This document shows, piece after piece, positions 33,909 through 43,078 of a stretch of 64,000 nt of DNA (positions are counted from its first letter, which is position 1; every line of letters starts with the position of its first letter). Origin of the DNA: SB11 sp943370295 (GTDB lineage: Bacteria; Bacteroidota; Bacteroidia; UBA8524); the NCBI GenBank assembly GCA_943370295.1, contig CALRQL020000004.1, forward strand, positions 248,001-312,000, in the 5' to 3' direction. The translations under genes and the position numbers were made by a program. The notes below the pieces were generated by a model. That model was not told the origin of the DNA, made no database searches, and worked only from the letters and a program-made list of their open reading frames with translations.

Positions 33909-36900
33909 TTACTTGCTAACAGTCAGTTTCACAGTTTGTACACCGGTAAGGGTATTAATGTTTAAGTAGTAAATACCAGAGGGTTGTGCGCTCAAATCAA
34001 TTTCAGTAATACCTGAAACAGTTTGTGCAGGTTGAGTTGAAACAACACGACCCAAAACATCTGTAACAGTTATACCTTTTATGGCTGTTACATCAGCATT
34101 GCTGTAATCAACAAAGAATTTACCGCTTGAGGGGTTGGGGTAAACGCCCACAGCACCTTTGTTTGAGGTACTTTCAACACCCAAAACATTAATCCAAACA
34201 GTATCAACGCTATTTGCAACGCAACCATCGCCTGTAGTTACGGTTAGGTGCACAATATAGCGTCCATCAATGGGATACCTGTATTTGGGGTTTTGGTCGG
34301 CCGATGTTGAACCGTCTCCAAATTGCCAGTAATAGGTATAACCTGTGCCTGTGGTGTTAGTTGCAAAACTGTACCCTCCATCACCTGTATTTGCTGTTGT
34401 TGAGTTAATAGAAACCGAAGGGACATTGTGTACAATAACCGAAGCAGTTTTTGTATCACTGCATCCGTTGGGGTGCAATGCGGTTAGTGTAGCTGTATAA
34501 GAACCGTCAGTTGAATAAACTATCGAAGGTTTTACATCCGTTGATGAATCACCATTGCCAAACATCCATTTATAGCTCAAAGGCTCATTATCATCAGAGC
34601 GAGAATTGTTATCAAACAATGTAGGTTGTCCTTCGCAAACTGTTGCTGCAATAAAATCAGCTGCAGGTTTAAGATTTATGGTTACTGTGGTTCTGTGTTC
34701 ACTGCTGCATCCGTTGGTGCTTATTGATTTAAGCACAATTTCATAAGTACTGGGGCTTGCATATTGGTGAGTAGGGCTGCTGCTGTTAGAGGTGTTACCA
34801 TCACCAAAAATCCATTCGTAAGTATTTACATGACCTGCCGGGGTGGTGGTAGTATTTGTAAAATCAATAGGTTGGTTAGTACAAGTTGATGGCGACATGG
34901 TGAAGTTTGAAATAGGGGTTTCACGCAGAGTAACCGATTTAGTAACACTGTCTATACAGCCAAGAGTTGTATTAGCAACAAGTGTAACATTAAATGTTTG
35001 ATAGCTGTTGTAGGTGTGGCTGGGGTTTATTTCAGTAGAAATTTTTCCGTCGCCGAACTTCCATACATAGCTTGCCGAACCAAATGCAGGAGAACTTGAA
35101 GTATTAATAAAATCAACATCCCCGTTATCACATTGGGTGGGGGTAAATGTAAAGTCAGGTATTGAACGGGGTTCTAGGGTAACGTGTTTAGATATGGTAG
35201 AGCTACAGCCATTTACCGTTACGTTTAAAGTAACCAAGTATATACCCGGAGAGCTGTATAGCTTGCTTACAGAAGAACCTGTGCCGCTACTGGCTGGGCT
35301 GGTACCAAAATCCCAGTCAAAAGTTGCAGTTCCTGTCGGTAAGGCTGAGTTATCTGTCATTGTTATTGCAGCACCTTCACAAGCATTCACAAAATTAAAG
35401 TTTGCCGTAGGTATCTGGAAAACATTAATAGTTTGTGTAACACTGTCTTTGTATCCGAAAGGAGAAGTAACTACAAGTTTTACATTGTAACTGCCGGGGC
35501 CAGCAAATGTTTTTGTTGGTTGGCCGTCGATTGAATTTGTGCCATCGCCAAAATCCCAAAAGTAATTAAGGGCACCGCTGGCAATTTTAGAAATGTTATC
35601 AAATGCAACGATGTCTTTATCGCATACACTGGGGGCAACAAAACCGGCTTTAGGCCTTGGGGCAACAAAAATATACCTTGAAAGAGTTGAATCACAACCG
35701 GTTGAAATGTTACGAACCTTAAATGAAATGATGATGGTACTATCGGCAAGCAAGGTATCAGGGATAAACGTGGCTTTTGCATTCGTAGACCCTGATGGGT
35801 TAGTGTATGTATAGTATGTATTGGCTATTGTCCTTCCCGTGTTAGTTTTAACCGAAAATGCGGTAATATTCCAAGTGGTATTGTAAGAGGAATTCGGAAA
35901 GCCGGAAGGGGGTGTAATTTCAAAACTCAATTGATCTCCGGGTGCAACTATATCAGGGTCGCCACCGGTGCCTGATGTTAATGGTTTGGTAGTTGTAAAC
36001 GGAGTACCCTTGCTAATAGATGCGTTGGATGGTGAAGCATTGACTGTAACAGTAGAAAATGCAGTATCGTTTGAAGCCACAAGATCGCCTTGTATGTTAA
36101 TTGCTTTTACAGTGAGATTAGTGCCTGCAATACGTGATACAAACAAACCGGAGATAGTAATTGTAGTGTCTTTTCCACCTGCAAGGTTGTTAAGTTTCAA
36201 CATGTGTGGGATTCTGTCAGGACCAATATCAATCGCCATATCCATTTTAGAGGCCGGGAAAGCACTGTTGTTTTTTAAATGTACGGTAACATCAGCAGGG
36301 TGGTGTGTGCACACAGGGTTGGGGGCTACTGAAACACTCAGCAATGCAATCTCAGGGTTACATGCATTGTTTTTACAATAACTGATATCATCCATCCAAA
36401 ACTCAGACCCGCCGTTTGCGGGAAATATATCAAGGTATGAAACGTTGTTTGTGTTCGTAAAAGTTCCTTGCGAAACATTATCAATAAAAATCTCCCATTG
36501 GTCAGTATCAAGATTTATATCAATGGCCAACTCAAACCAACGATTTTGGGGATAATTTCCGGTAGCATAGCCCTGTGCCTGAAAAGTACCACCGCCGTAA
36601 AAATAAAATTCAAGCGCCCATATTGAGCCCACTGATGTGCCGCCTTGAAAATTGAAATAGGCCTCTTTTCCGGTAGGAATAAAGAATTTTGATGTGAATT
36701 TAAAACGCCCGCTACTATTAACCCCTCCAAACGGTAATACAACATCGTTTGGGCCTCCGCCGGATGGAGAATTAAAATAGATTGATTTTGTGCCGCTGGC
36801 AGCATTTGTGGTTACCACCTGAACATCTTCGGAACCGCCCTCAATACCGCTCCATGTTGTCCAAACAGGGGATGCAGGACCCAAATAAGTGTTGGCAGTG

Positions 36901-36986
36901 TAGGATTCAAAATTCTCGTTAAATATCTGGGAAAACGAAGAGGTAAACCCAAATACGAATAATAGCAGAGTAGATATTTTTTTCAT
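33909..36986 (-). CDS. Secreted PKD-repeat protein with T9SS type A sorting domain
   Basis: The 1025-residue protein has a signal peptide (about 1-19). It continues with a concanavalin-like/LamG-type region (NENFESYTANTYLG to FWMDDISYC, residues about 22-205), a CARDB-like region with paired cysteines (about 210-330), and six PKD domains (roughly 440-930), each with a core such as YFWDFGDG, YVWKFGDG or YYWQFGDG. The end is a type A sorting domain (VGVYPNPSSGKFFVDY to YYLNINTLTGVQTVKLTV). It should be exported through the T9SS and exposed on the surface or released. PKD arrays commonly act as spacers and lectin-like domains bind glycans, so adhesion or polymer binding is a reasonable but unproven role. 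Confidence 0.88.
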   Translation of the reverse strand: MKKISTLLLFVFGFTSSFSQIFNENFESYTANTYLGPASPVWTTWSGIEGGSEDVQVVTTNAASGTKSIYFNSPSGGGPNDVVLPFGGVNSSGRFKFTSKFFIPTGKEAYFNFQGGTSVGSIWALEFYFYGGGTFQAQGYATGNYPQNRWFELAIDINLDTDQWEIFIDNVSQGTFTNTNNVSYLDIFPANGGSEFWMDDISYCKNNACNPEIALLSVSVAPNPVCTHHPADVTVHLKNNSAFPASKMDMAIDIGPDRIPHMLKLNNLAGGKDTTITISGLFVSRIAGTNLTVKAINIQGDLVASNDTAFSTVTVNASPSNASISKGTPFTTTKPLTSGTGGDPDIVAPGDQLSFEITPPSGFPNSSYNTTWNITAFSVKTNTGRTIANTYYTYTNPSGSTNAKATFIPDTLLADSTIIISFKVRNISTGCDSTLSRYIFVAPRPKAGFVAPSVCDKDIVAFDNISKIASGALNYFWDFGDGTNSIDGQPTKTFAGPGSYNVKLVVTSPFGYKDSVTQTINVFQIPTANFNFVNACEGAAITMTDNSALPTGTATFDWDFGTSPASSGTGSSVSKLYSSPGIYLVTLNVTVNGCSSTISKHVTLEPRSIPDFTFTPTQCDNGDVDFINTSSSPAFGSASYVWKFGDGKISTEINPSHTYNSYQTFNVTLVANTTLGCIDSVTKSVTLRETPISNFTMSPSTCTNQPIDFTNTTTTPAGHVNTYEWIFGDGNTSNSSSPTHQYASPSTYEIVLKSISTNGCSSEHRTTVTINLKPAADFIAATVCEGQPTLFDNNSRSDDNEPLSYKWMFGNGDSSTDVKPSIVYSTDGSYTATLTALHPNGCSDTKTASVIVHNVPSVSINSTTANTGDGGYSFATNTTGTGYTYYWQFGDGSTSADQNPKYRYPIDGRYIVHLTVTTGDGCVANSVDTVWINVLGVESTSNKGAVGVYPNPSSGKFFVDYSNADVTAIKGITVTDVLGRVVSTQPAQTVSGITEIDLSAQPSGIYYLNINTLTGVQTVKLTVSK

Positions 36987-37251
36987 AACTTAAATTGGTT
37001 TTCCTAGTTCGGTTGCGTCATTTCCCCGCTGTTTTCAAGCCTTAACAAAACAGGTAAACACGCACACAAATTTTTTTTGGTATCTAATAGCTTGCCAATG
37101 AACGAATTAGAGTCGAAGTTAGTCAAAAACCGATTAAAGTCAAGATTATATCGATGGATTTTGTATAATATTACGTAACAACCTCTGATACAGTAAAGTG
37201 TGAATAAATAATGCGCTTTATAACAGCCGGCTAAGTACCAATGCAAGAGGG
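36987..37251. other. Intergenic region without recognisable content
   Basis: This stretch holds only a chance 80-codon frame on the minus strand (37004-37246) with no family or signal features. No repeat or strong structure is seen before the tRNA terminator. Confidence 0.5.
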
Positions 37252-37260
37252 CAAAAAAAA

Positions 37261-37282
37261 AGCCCTACAGTTTTGCAGGGCT
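37261..37282 (-). terminator. Rho-independent terminator after tRNA-Ser
   Basis: On the minus strand the stem AGCCCTGCA / TGTAGGGCT (one G-T pair) with an AAAC loop is followed by nine T. It lies 11 bases past the tRNA 3' end. Confidence 0.85.
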
Positions 37283-37293
37283 ATTTCACGGAG

Positions 37294-37380
37294 CGGAGAG
37301 GGCGGGATTCGAACCCGCGATACAGTTTCCCGTATGCCAGTTTAGCAAACTGGTGCTTTCGGCCTCTCAGCCACCTCTCC
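37294..37380 (-). tRNA. tRNA-Ser (anticodon GCU)
   Basis: The 87-base gene folds as a class II tRNA. The acceptor arm is GGAGAGG (37380-37374) with CCTCTCC (37301-37295) and a G discriminator at 37294. The anticodon arm CAGTT-TGCTAAA-CTGG carries GCT and so reads AGC/AGU. A long variable arm follows, and the T arm is CGGGTTCGAATCCCG. CCA is not encoded. A near-perfect promoter lies directly upstream and a terminator directly downstream, so it is a single-gene transcript. Confidence 0.97.
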
Positions 37381-37394
37381 GTTTTTAAGGAGTG

Positions 37395-37425
37395 CAAAAA
37401 TACAATCCCTACATCAAATTGCAAA
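37395..37425 (-). promoter_or_regulatory. Promoter of the tRNA-Ser gene
   Basis: On the minus strand TTTG (37425-37422), a 19-base spacer and TATTTTTG (37402-37395) match the Bacteroidota housekeeping promoter exactly. Transcription should begin about 8 bases before the mature tRNA. Confidence 0.75.
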
Positions 37426-37489
37426 TAATATTTCACTCTTGCAGCTAAAAAAGGAAGATATCAGCACCTTTTTATTTGATATTCAATCA

Positions 37490-38212
37490 CTATGCCAACA
37501 CCTCTGCTAATACTTTGTGGGCTTTCACTTCGCCAAAACCGTCAATGTGCAGCCGGTAATAGTGTAGCAAAGCATCCAGTAACTGGCGGCGATAGGTTGC
37601 CGCAATCCCTATGGTATCAATCGTTTCAGGCTTTGCAAGGCACAAATCATACAGGTACTTTGCATTTATGGTGTCAAAATACAAAGGGTGCCCGGTTTCA
37701 TGCGTAAAAACACCCTGCGCAGGAAGAAACAGTGAATCAGGCTCCCAACTATCAATATCAGGAAAAAAGCCAAGGTGTTTTGAAAGTTGCACCAACCAAT
37801 ACACAGGGTAAGCGGCGGGTAGTTTAGGTACCGCATCTGCCCAGCAGATATGGTGGTATAAGAAATCAAAAAGAGCTTGGTTCTTTTCTTTTTCTATAAT
37901 CACTTTGTTTAAAACTTCTTGCATAAACAACACTGCCGATGTTTTTGCAATGTCCGTATATAAGCTGTGCAAAACGGGTTGGCAGCGCAGTTCTTTTATA
38001 CGTTGCAAATTAGCATTGGCACGTTGGTACAAGTCAGTTTCAGCAAGGCTAAGAGGTTGCAGGTGTGCCGCATTAATAGCTGCTTTTTTACTTCGGATGT
38101 TATTAATTATAAAAGATTCTAACCCGAATTCTTCGGTGTAGAAGCGGGCGATGACACTGTTTTCAGAATATTTCAGTGTTTTTAACAGTATGGTACGGGT
38201 TTTAACTAACAA
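37490..38212 (-). CDS. recO: DNA repair protein RecO
   Basis: The 240-residue protein has the N-terminal OB fold (MLVKTRTILLKTLKYSENSVIARFYTEEFG, then FIINNIRSKK) and a helical C-terminal domain ending HIDGFGEVKAHKVLAEVLA, as in Bacteroidota RecO. The four-cysteine zinc site of many RecO proteins is missing. RecO works with RecR and RecF to load RecA on single-strand DNA at gaps. It lies 12 bases downstream of porZ in the same orientation and is likely co-transcribed with it. Confidence 0.92.
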   Translation of the reverse strand: MLVKTRTILLKTLKYSENSVIARFYTEEFGLESFIINNIRSKKAAINAAHLQPLSLAETDLYQRANANLQRIKELRCQPVLHSLYTDIAKTSAVLFMQEVLNKVIIEKEKNQALFDFLYHHICWADAVPKLPAAYPVYWLVQLSKHLGFFPDIDSWEPDSLFLPAQGVFTHETGHPLYFDTINAKYLYDLCLAKPETIDTIGIAATYRRQLLDALLHYYRLHIDGFGEVKAHKVLAEVLA

Positions 38213-38224
38213 AATCCTTTGGAT

Positions 38225-40480
38225 TTATTTGCCCCCGTTTATTACCAAGATCTTGGCCACGTTGGTATCGCTGGCATCGTCGGTGCCACTAAACACTAAA
38301 TACACTCCTGTTGAGGCTTTACGTCCGTCAAAACTACGTCCGTTCCAAGTAGCCATACCACCGTTTGCCACCGTTTCATAAATTAGGTTACCGGCAATGT
38401 CGGTAATCTTTACGCTAGCATCTTGTGCTAATCCGCGGATTGAAATTGGGCCATCAAAATCCTCACGTACAGGGTTGGGAAATACCAATACATCTTCGTG
38501 AGTTTCTTTGGCTACGGTAGCATCGCCTTTATAGGATATAATACCCCTATCGGTAGCAAAAAATACTTCGCCCGTTTTTTCATTTACGGTGATTTCAAGT
38601 ACGTTGTTTGAAAAAAGCGGACTGTTATCAACGTTAAAATTATAAATAATGGTTTGGCCATCGGCATCAATCAGCCAGGCACCGTTATTAGTGCCCACCC
38701 ATTTACGGTTACCACCGTCAACATAAATGCTGTTAATTACTTCTGCGCCCAATAAGTATCCTGCGTTTGTACCTTCACCAGTAACAATCCGGCGTGCATC
38801 GGATGGTTTATCAGAAAATATGTTCGATGGGTTTGAGAACACTACTAAGCCTTTAAGCGTTCCTACCCAAATTTCACCGTCACGGTCTTTGGCAATACAA
38901 TTTACCTGATTATCAGGCAAAGCACCGCTGCCTTCGTTGGTGTTTAGCAATTTAGGGCCTAAATCATCATTTCTGTTCAGCGGGGTTTTGTTGTCATCAT
39001 ACACAACCATGCCAAACCCGTTGTTGCGCGGAGCCACAATCCACTTGCGGTTTCGGTCGTCCACCACAATTTGGCTCACAAAACTTACACTACCCAACGG
39101 CATTGCCGCCCATTGCCCATCAGCAGTGCGCACTACAAGAGCTGAATCGGTTCCGTAATTGCTCATCCACAAATGTCCTTCATTATCAATTGCTAATCCT
39201 GCCAAAAAATTGATGATGTTTAACTTTAACCGGCTGTTGGTGGGGTTATAAACCTCTTGCACCACACCGTTGCGCAAACGCACAAGACCCTGCCAGTATG
39301 CTCCCAACCAAACATCTTTTGTATTTGGGTCGGTCGTTACGGCAAAAAAATCACGCAAGCTGTCTGTTTGCGGGTTGGGATAATCTAAGCTGTTTACCCA
39401 TTGGTCGTTTACATACCTGTAGTAGCCATTCAAACTGAATGAGAACGTGTAATTACCGCCAATAAGACCACCCGCAACAATTACCTCATCTCCAATGCTG
39501 GCCATTTTGCCCACCGGTAAATTGTAGGGGCCGTTGGGTTGGGTAAAAGTAAGGTTACCGTCAGTACGTAGCTGTATTGTGCCCGCATTATCGGTTGTGT
39601 ACCAAATACTGCCGTCATTTACTACCAGTGCATGTTTCATAATGTTTATAAAACGTGCGCTAGTGGAAAGATTACTTTCAATAGTTATCAGCGAATCTTT
39701 GCGGCTTAGGTACAATTTGCCCCCTGAAGAATGTATATTGTAATAGGTGGCCGGCCCGGCAAGTCCAGTCCATACAGTGCCATCGTAATATTTAACGTGG
39801 GTTTTCCCCACGCTGAATAGTTTATTATCAAACAGTTGCAAAAACTTAGTGTAGCCGGTATCAAACTTTGTCCACGATGAAGGGTCGTTTAGGTTTAAAC
39901 CCACCATTGGGGCACTGTAAATACCGTTATCAGTGGCTGCGTACATTTTATTATTCCACACCGCCACGTCCAAAACCTCACCAATATTTAAGTCTTTGTA
40001 TGAGGCACGTATTTCAGGGTCTTCAACCTCTTTCAAATCAAGCTCAACAATACCAAACGTACAGGCAAGGTAGGCCACATCATTGCCAAACATAATATTG
40101 GTAACATTTTTAGAGCCACTTACCTGAGCACGTTGTATATCGGTAACGTTTATAATTTTACCGTTGTGCACCAAATCAAGGTTGGCATCTTGGTAGGCAA
40201 TAAGCAAAACATCGTTGGCGGCATTGTACTTTATGGTGCTCACGGCAATGTCTGAAAAGCCCTGTACTTTTGACAAACGTTCAGAGCTTCCGGTTTCCTT
40301 ATCATACCTGTAAAAACCATAAGAAGCCCAAGTATATACATACCGTGGAGTTTCAGCAATACCCAGTGTGTTTTTAAATGGAAGGTGGATGCGCCATTGT
40401 CCTGTGCCAATTTGCTGAGCATTAGTTAAAATGCTGAACAAGCTGATAAATACTATAAGTGCTGCGTGGCGTTTAAACAT
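38225..40480 (-). CDS. porZ: Type IX secretion attachment-complex protein PorZ
   Basis: The 751-residue protein has a signal peptide to about NAQ, then two beta-propeller blocks with two-component-regulator-type repeats (QWRIHLPFKNTLGIAETPRYVYTWA, then FSDIAVSTIKYNAANDVLLIAYQDANLDLVHNGKIINVTDI). Later repeats are EIWVGTLKGLVVFSNP, RKWVGTNNGAWLID and TGEVFFATDRGIISY. A type A sorting domain (VLVFPNPVREDFDGPISI to GVYLVFSG) ends it. Propeller order, length and sorting domain match PorZ, which in Porphyromonas is part of the PorU-PorV-PorQ-PorZ complex and supplies anionic lipopolysaccharide for cargo attachment. No PorQ gene is seen here. Confidence 0.88.
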   Translation of the reverse strand: MFKRHAALIVFISLFSILTNAQQIGTGQWRIHLPFKNTLGIAETPRYVYTWASYGFYRYDKETGSSERLSKVQGFSDIAVSTIKYNAANDVLLIAYQDANLDLVHNGKIINVTDIQRAQVSGSKNVTNIMFGNDVAYLACTFGIVELDLKEVEDPEIRASYKDLNIGEVLDVAVWNNKMYAATDNGIYSAPMVGLNLNDPSSWTKFDTGYTKFLQLFDNKLFSVGKTHVKYYDGTVWTGLAGPATYYNIHSSGGKLYLSRKDSLITIESNLSTSARFINIMKHALVVNDGSIWYTTDNAGTIQLRTDGNLTFTQPNGPYNLPVGKMASIGDEVIVAGGLIGGNYTFSFSLNGYYRYVNDQWVNSLDYPNPQTDSLRDFFAVTTDPNTKDVWLGAYWQGLVRLRNGVVQEVYNPTNSRLKLNIINFLAGLAIDNEGHLWMSNYGTDSALVVRTADGQWAAMPLGSVSFVSQIVVDDRNRKWIVAPRNNGFGMVVYDDNKTPLNRNDDLGPKLLNTNEGSGALPDNQVNCIAKDRDGEIWVGTLKGLVVFSNPSNIFSDKPSDARRIVTGEGTNAGYLLGAEVINSIYVDGGNRKWVGTNNGAWLIDADGQTIIYNFNVDNSPLFSNNVLEITVNEKTGEVFFATDRGIISYKGDATVAKETHEDVLVFPNPVREDFDGPISIRGLAQDASVKITDIAGNLIYETVANGGMATWNGRSFDGRKASTGVYLVFSGTDDASDTNVAKILVINGGK

Positions 40481-40636
40481 AACTACAATATTAAGACAGA
40501 AAACGGATTGGGTTCGTTGAATTTTATTTGGTTAGTTACACATAACTAAACGAAAAAGGGAGATTTTTAGCATAAATGGCATAAATCGCTGTGTGTTTGC
40601 ACCGTATGTTGATTTAGTATAGATGCGATAAAATGT

Positions 40637-40644
40637 TACCTTTG
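40637..40644 (+). promoter_or_regulatory. -7 box TACCTTTG for the MMPL exporter gene
   Basis: TACCTTTG matches TAnnTTTG, 16 bases before the ATG at 40661. The -33 region is not clear. Confidence 0.5.
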
Positions 40645-40660
40645 CACCTTTCGTAAAAAA

Positions 40661-43024
40661 ATGTGGGAAAAATCCGCCAGTTTTATACTTCGTAAGCGTG
40701 TTTTACTAATGGTTATCACCATTTTGATGACCATTGTGATGGGGTATTTTGCTACCAAGATACAGCTTACCTACGACCTGCCTAAAATTGTGCCCCCAAC
40801 CGACCCTGAATATCAGGCGTATGTTGAGTTTAAAAGCACGTTTGGTGATGACGGAAATGTTATTCTGTTAGGTCTTAAGTCAGACAAGATTTACCAGAAG
40901 GACTTTTTTAATGCTTACTACCGTTTAAGTAAAGAGTTAGAAAAAACCGATGGGGTACAAAACGTAATTTCTTTCCCAACGTTACAAATCCTTACACGGG
41001 TAGATTCAATCCGTGAGATGCGTTTGATTCCTTTGTCAACTGATACTGCTGCTACACAGCAAGAAGTGGATAGTTTATGGGAGGTGATACGCTCACAATT
41101 GTTTTACAGGGATTTGGCGGTGAAAACCGACGGAAGCTTTGTAATTACAGGGGTAACCCTTAAAAAAGAGCGTTTGAATGATAAGGGCAGGATTGATGTA
41201 ATAAACGCCATCGATAATTTAGCGCAGAAGTTTGAGAAGAAGCAGGGCGTTGAGTTTCAAATATCAGGGTTGCCGTATATCCGTACCATATTTTCAGCTA
41301 AAATTAATAAAGAATTAAAGCTGTTCACCCTACTCTCGTTAGTAGTGTGTGCGGCTATCATGTTGCTGTTCTTCCGCAGCTTTAGTTCACTGCTGTATTC
41401 ATTAATTATTGTAGCCATCACCCTTTTGTGGTCGTTGGGATATATCGGAATACTACAGTATAAAATCACAGCAGTTATTGGTGTTATTCCTCCGCTTATT
41501 GTTATCATCGGTATCACCAACTGCATTTACCTGCTCAATAAGTATCACGCCGAATACAGAAGCCATAGCAACAAAACCAAAGCGTTGGTACGTGTAGTAT
41601 CGCGCATAGGTAAGGCTGCGTTTTTAACCAACTTTACCACGGCAGTGGGTTTTGGTGTGTTTTATTTCTCAGGCAGCCCAATAATGACTGAGTTTGGCTT
41701 AGTAGCCTTTTTAAGTATCATGTCAGTATTTGTAATTTCAATGATTACAGTGCCAATCATGTTCAGCTTTCTGCCATCGCCCACCTACAGGCAAACCCGT
41801 CACCTCGAGAATAAATACCTCAGTAGTTTTATCGATGCTATTTACTGGCAGGTACAAAACCGCCGCAAAATAATTTACGCTATCACCATAGTGGTTATGG
41901 GATTATCGGTTTGGGGAGTGTTTAAGTTAGATGCTTTGGGCCATGTGATAGACGATATTCCTGCAAAAGATAAAATAAGCACCGACCTTAAGTTTTTTGA
42001 AAAAGAGATAAAAGGCGTAATGCCGCTGGAGATAGTAATTGATACTAAAAAGCCCAACGGGGTGAAGGATACGCGTACCATGCAAAAAATGGAACGCTTA
42101 ACCCGCCAGTTAGCAAAAATGCCTGAGTTTTCAAGACCACTTTCTATCGCTGAGTTGATGAAGTATGCAAACCAAGCCTATAACGGTGGCGACAGTTTGT
42201 ACTACCGCATACCCAGCGCGTTGGATTTGGGCAGTATCACCAGTTATATACCCAATCGTAAAGGCTCACAAAACCTGTTAAAGGGCTTTGTGGATAGTAC
42301 GTACCAAAAAGCGCGCATAAGTATACAAATGGCGGATGTAGGCAGCGATAGTTTGCCGGGGGTACGTGCCCGCGTTCAGGCTGAAATAGACTCTATCTTC
42401 CCAAAAGAAGAATATGCAGTGACCCTTACCGGAACCAGTATGCTGTTTATGAAAAACAACCAGTTTTTGGTTGACAGTTTGTTCCAAAGTGTTAGTATGG
42501 CCTTGGTAGTAATTACCTTATTACTGGTAAGTTTGTTTGGTACTTGGCGTATGATAATTATATCGCTGATACCTAACATCATCCCACTGGTAGTAACCTC
42601 AGGGGTGATGGGTTTCTTTGATATTTACCTGAAACCCTCAACGGTAATAGTATTTAGTATTGCATTTGGTATCTCAGTGGATTTTACCATCCACTTTGTG
42701 GCCAAGTATAGAATTGAGTTAAAAAAGCATCATTTCCGTATTCGCGAGTCAGTAAAAGCTACCTTGCACGAAACAGGCACCAGTATGATATATACGGCCA
42801 TTATCCTGTTCTGCGGGTTCAGCATTTTCGATTTCTCAACCTTCGGCGGAACGATGTGGCTGGGTATCTTAACCACGCTGGCGCTGGTAGTATCATTGCT
42901 CACCAACATCTTTATTTTACCCAGTATGCTGCTTTCAATAGAAAAACGCCGCATGCAGCGCGAAATGAAGGTGAAGCCTATTTTACCGCTTGCCGAAGAA
43001 GCCGAGGAAGAGGAAAACGATTAG
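40661..43024 (+). CDS. MMPL/RND family exporter
   Basis: The 787-residue inner-membrane protein has the RND duplication: a first helix at about 13-31, a periplasmic loop of about 190 residues, a six-helix block (about 220-370, with a GxxxD-like stretch TAVIGVIPPLIVIIGITNCIYL), a second single helix near 404-420, a second loop and a final block (about 620-760, with FSIAFGISVDFTIHFVAKY). MMPL proteins use the proton gradient to move lipids, hopanoids or drugs. The acidic tail (EEAEEEEND) is unusual but short. The substrate is unknown. Fifty-four bases separate it from ileS on the same strand, so read-through is possible. Confidence 0.88.
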   Translation: MWEKSASFILRKRVLLMVITILMTIVMGYFATKIQLTYDLPKIVPPTDPEYQAYVEFKSTFGDDGNVILLGLKSDKIYQKDFFNAYYRLSKELEKTDGVQNVISFPTLQILTRVDSIREMRLIPLSTDTAATQQEVDSLWEVIRSQLFYRDLAVKTDGSFVITGVTLKKERLNDKGRIDVINAIDNLAQKFEKKQGVEFQISGLPYIRTIFSAKINKELKLFTLLSLVVCAAIMLLFFRSFSSLLYSLIIVAITLLWSLGYIGILQYKITAVIGVIPPLIVIIGITNCIYLLNKYHAEYRSHSNKTKALVRVVSRIGKAAFLTNFTTAVGFGVFYFSGSPIMTEFGLVAFLSIMSVFVISMITVPIMFSFLPSPTYRQTRHLENKYLSSFIDAIYWQVQNRRKIIYAITIVVMGLSVWGVFKLDALGHVIDDIPAKDKISTDLKFFEKEIKGVMPLEIVIDTKKPNGVKDTRTMQKMERLTRQLAKMPEFSRPLSIAELMKYANQAYNGGDSLYYRIPSALDLGSITSYIPNRKGSQNLLKGFVDSTYQKARISIQMADVGSDSLPGVRARVQAEIDSIFPKEEYAVTLTGTSMLFMKNNQFLVDSLFQSVSMALVVITLLLVSLFGTWRMIIISLIPNIIPLVVTSGVMGFFDIYLKPSTVIVFSIAFGISVDFTIHFVAKYRIELKKHHFRIRESVKATLHETGTSMIYTAIILFCGFSIFDFSTFGGTMWLGILTTLALVVSLLTNIFILPSMLLSIEKRRMQREMKVKPILPLAEEAEEEEND

Positions 43025-43078
43025 GCGGTTGGCATCGTTCGGTATCCTGATAACCAATAACAGATAACAAATAACCAA

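Noticed and set aside
37004..37246. An 80-codon frame between the PKD gene and the tRNA
   Set aside because: Composition is unlike neighbouring genes, no signal or motif is seen, and no promoter is visible before it.
43050..43078. Short direct repeats of an ATAAC unit before ileS
   Set aside because: They are only imperfect 6-9-base repeats in A-rich sequence and show no array or attachment-site structure.
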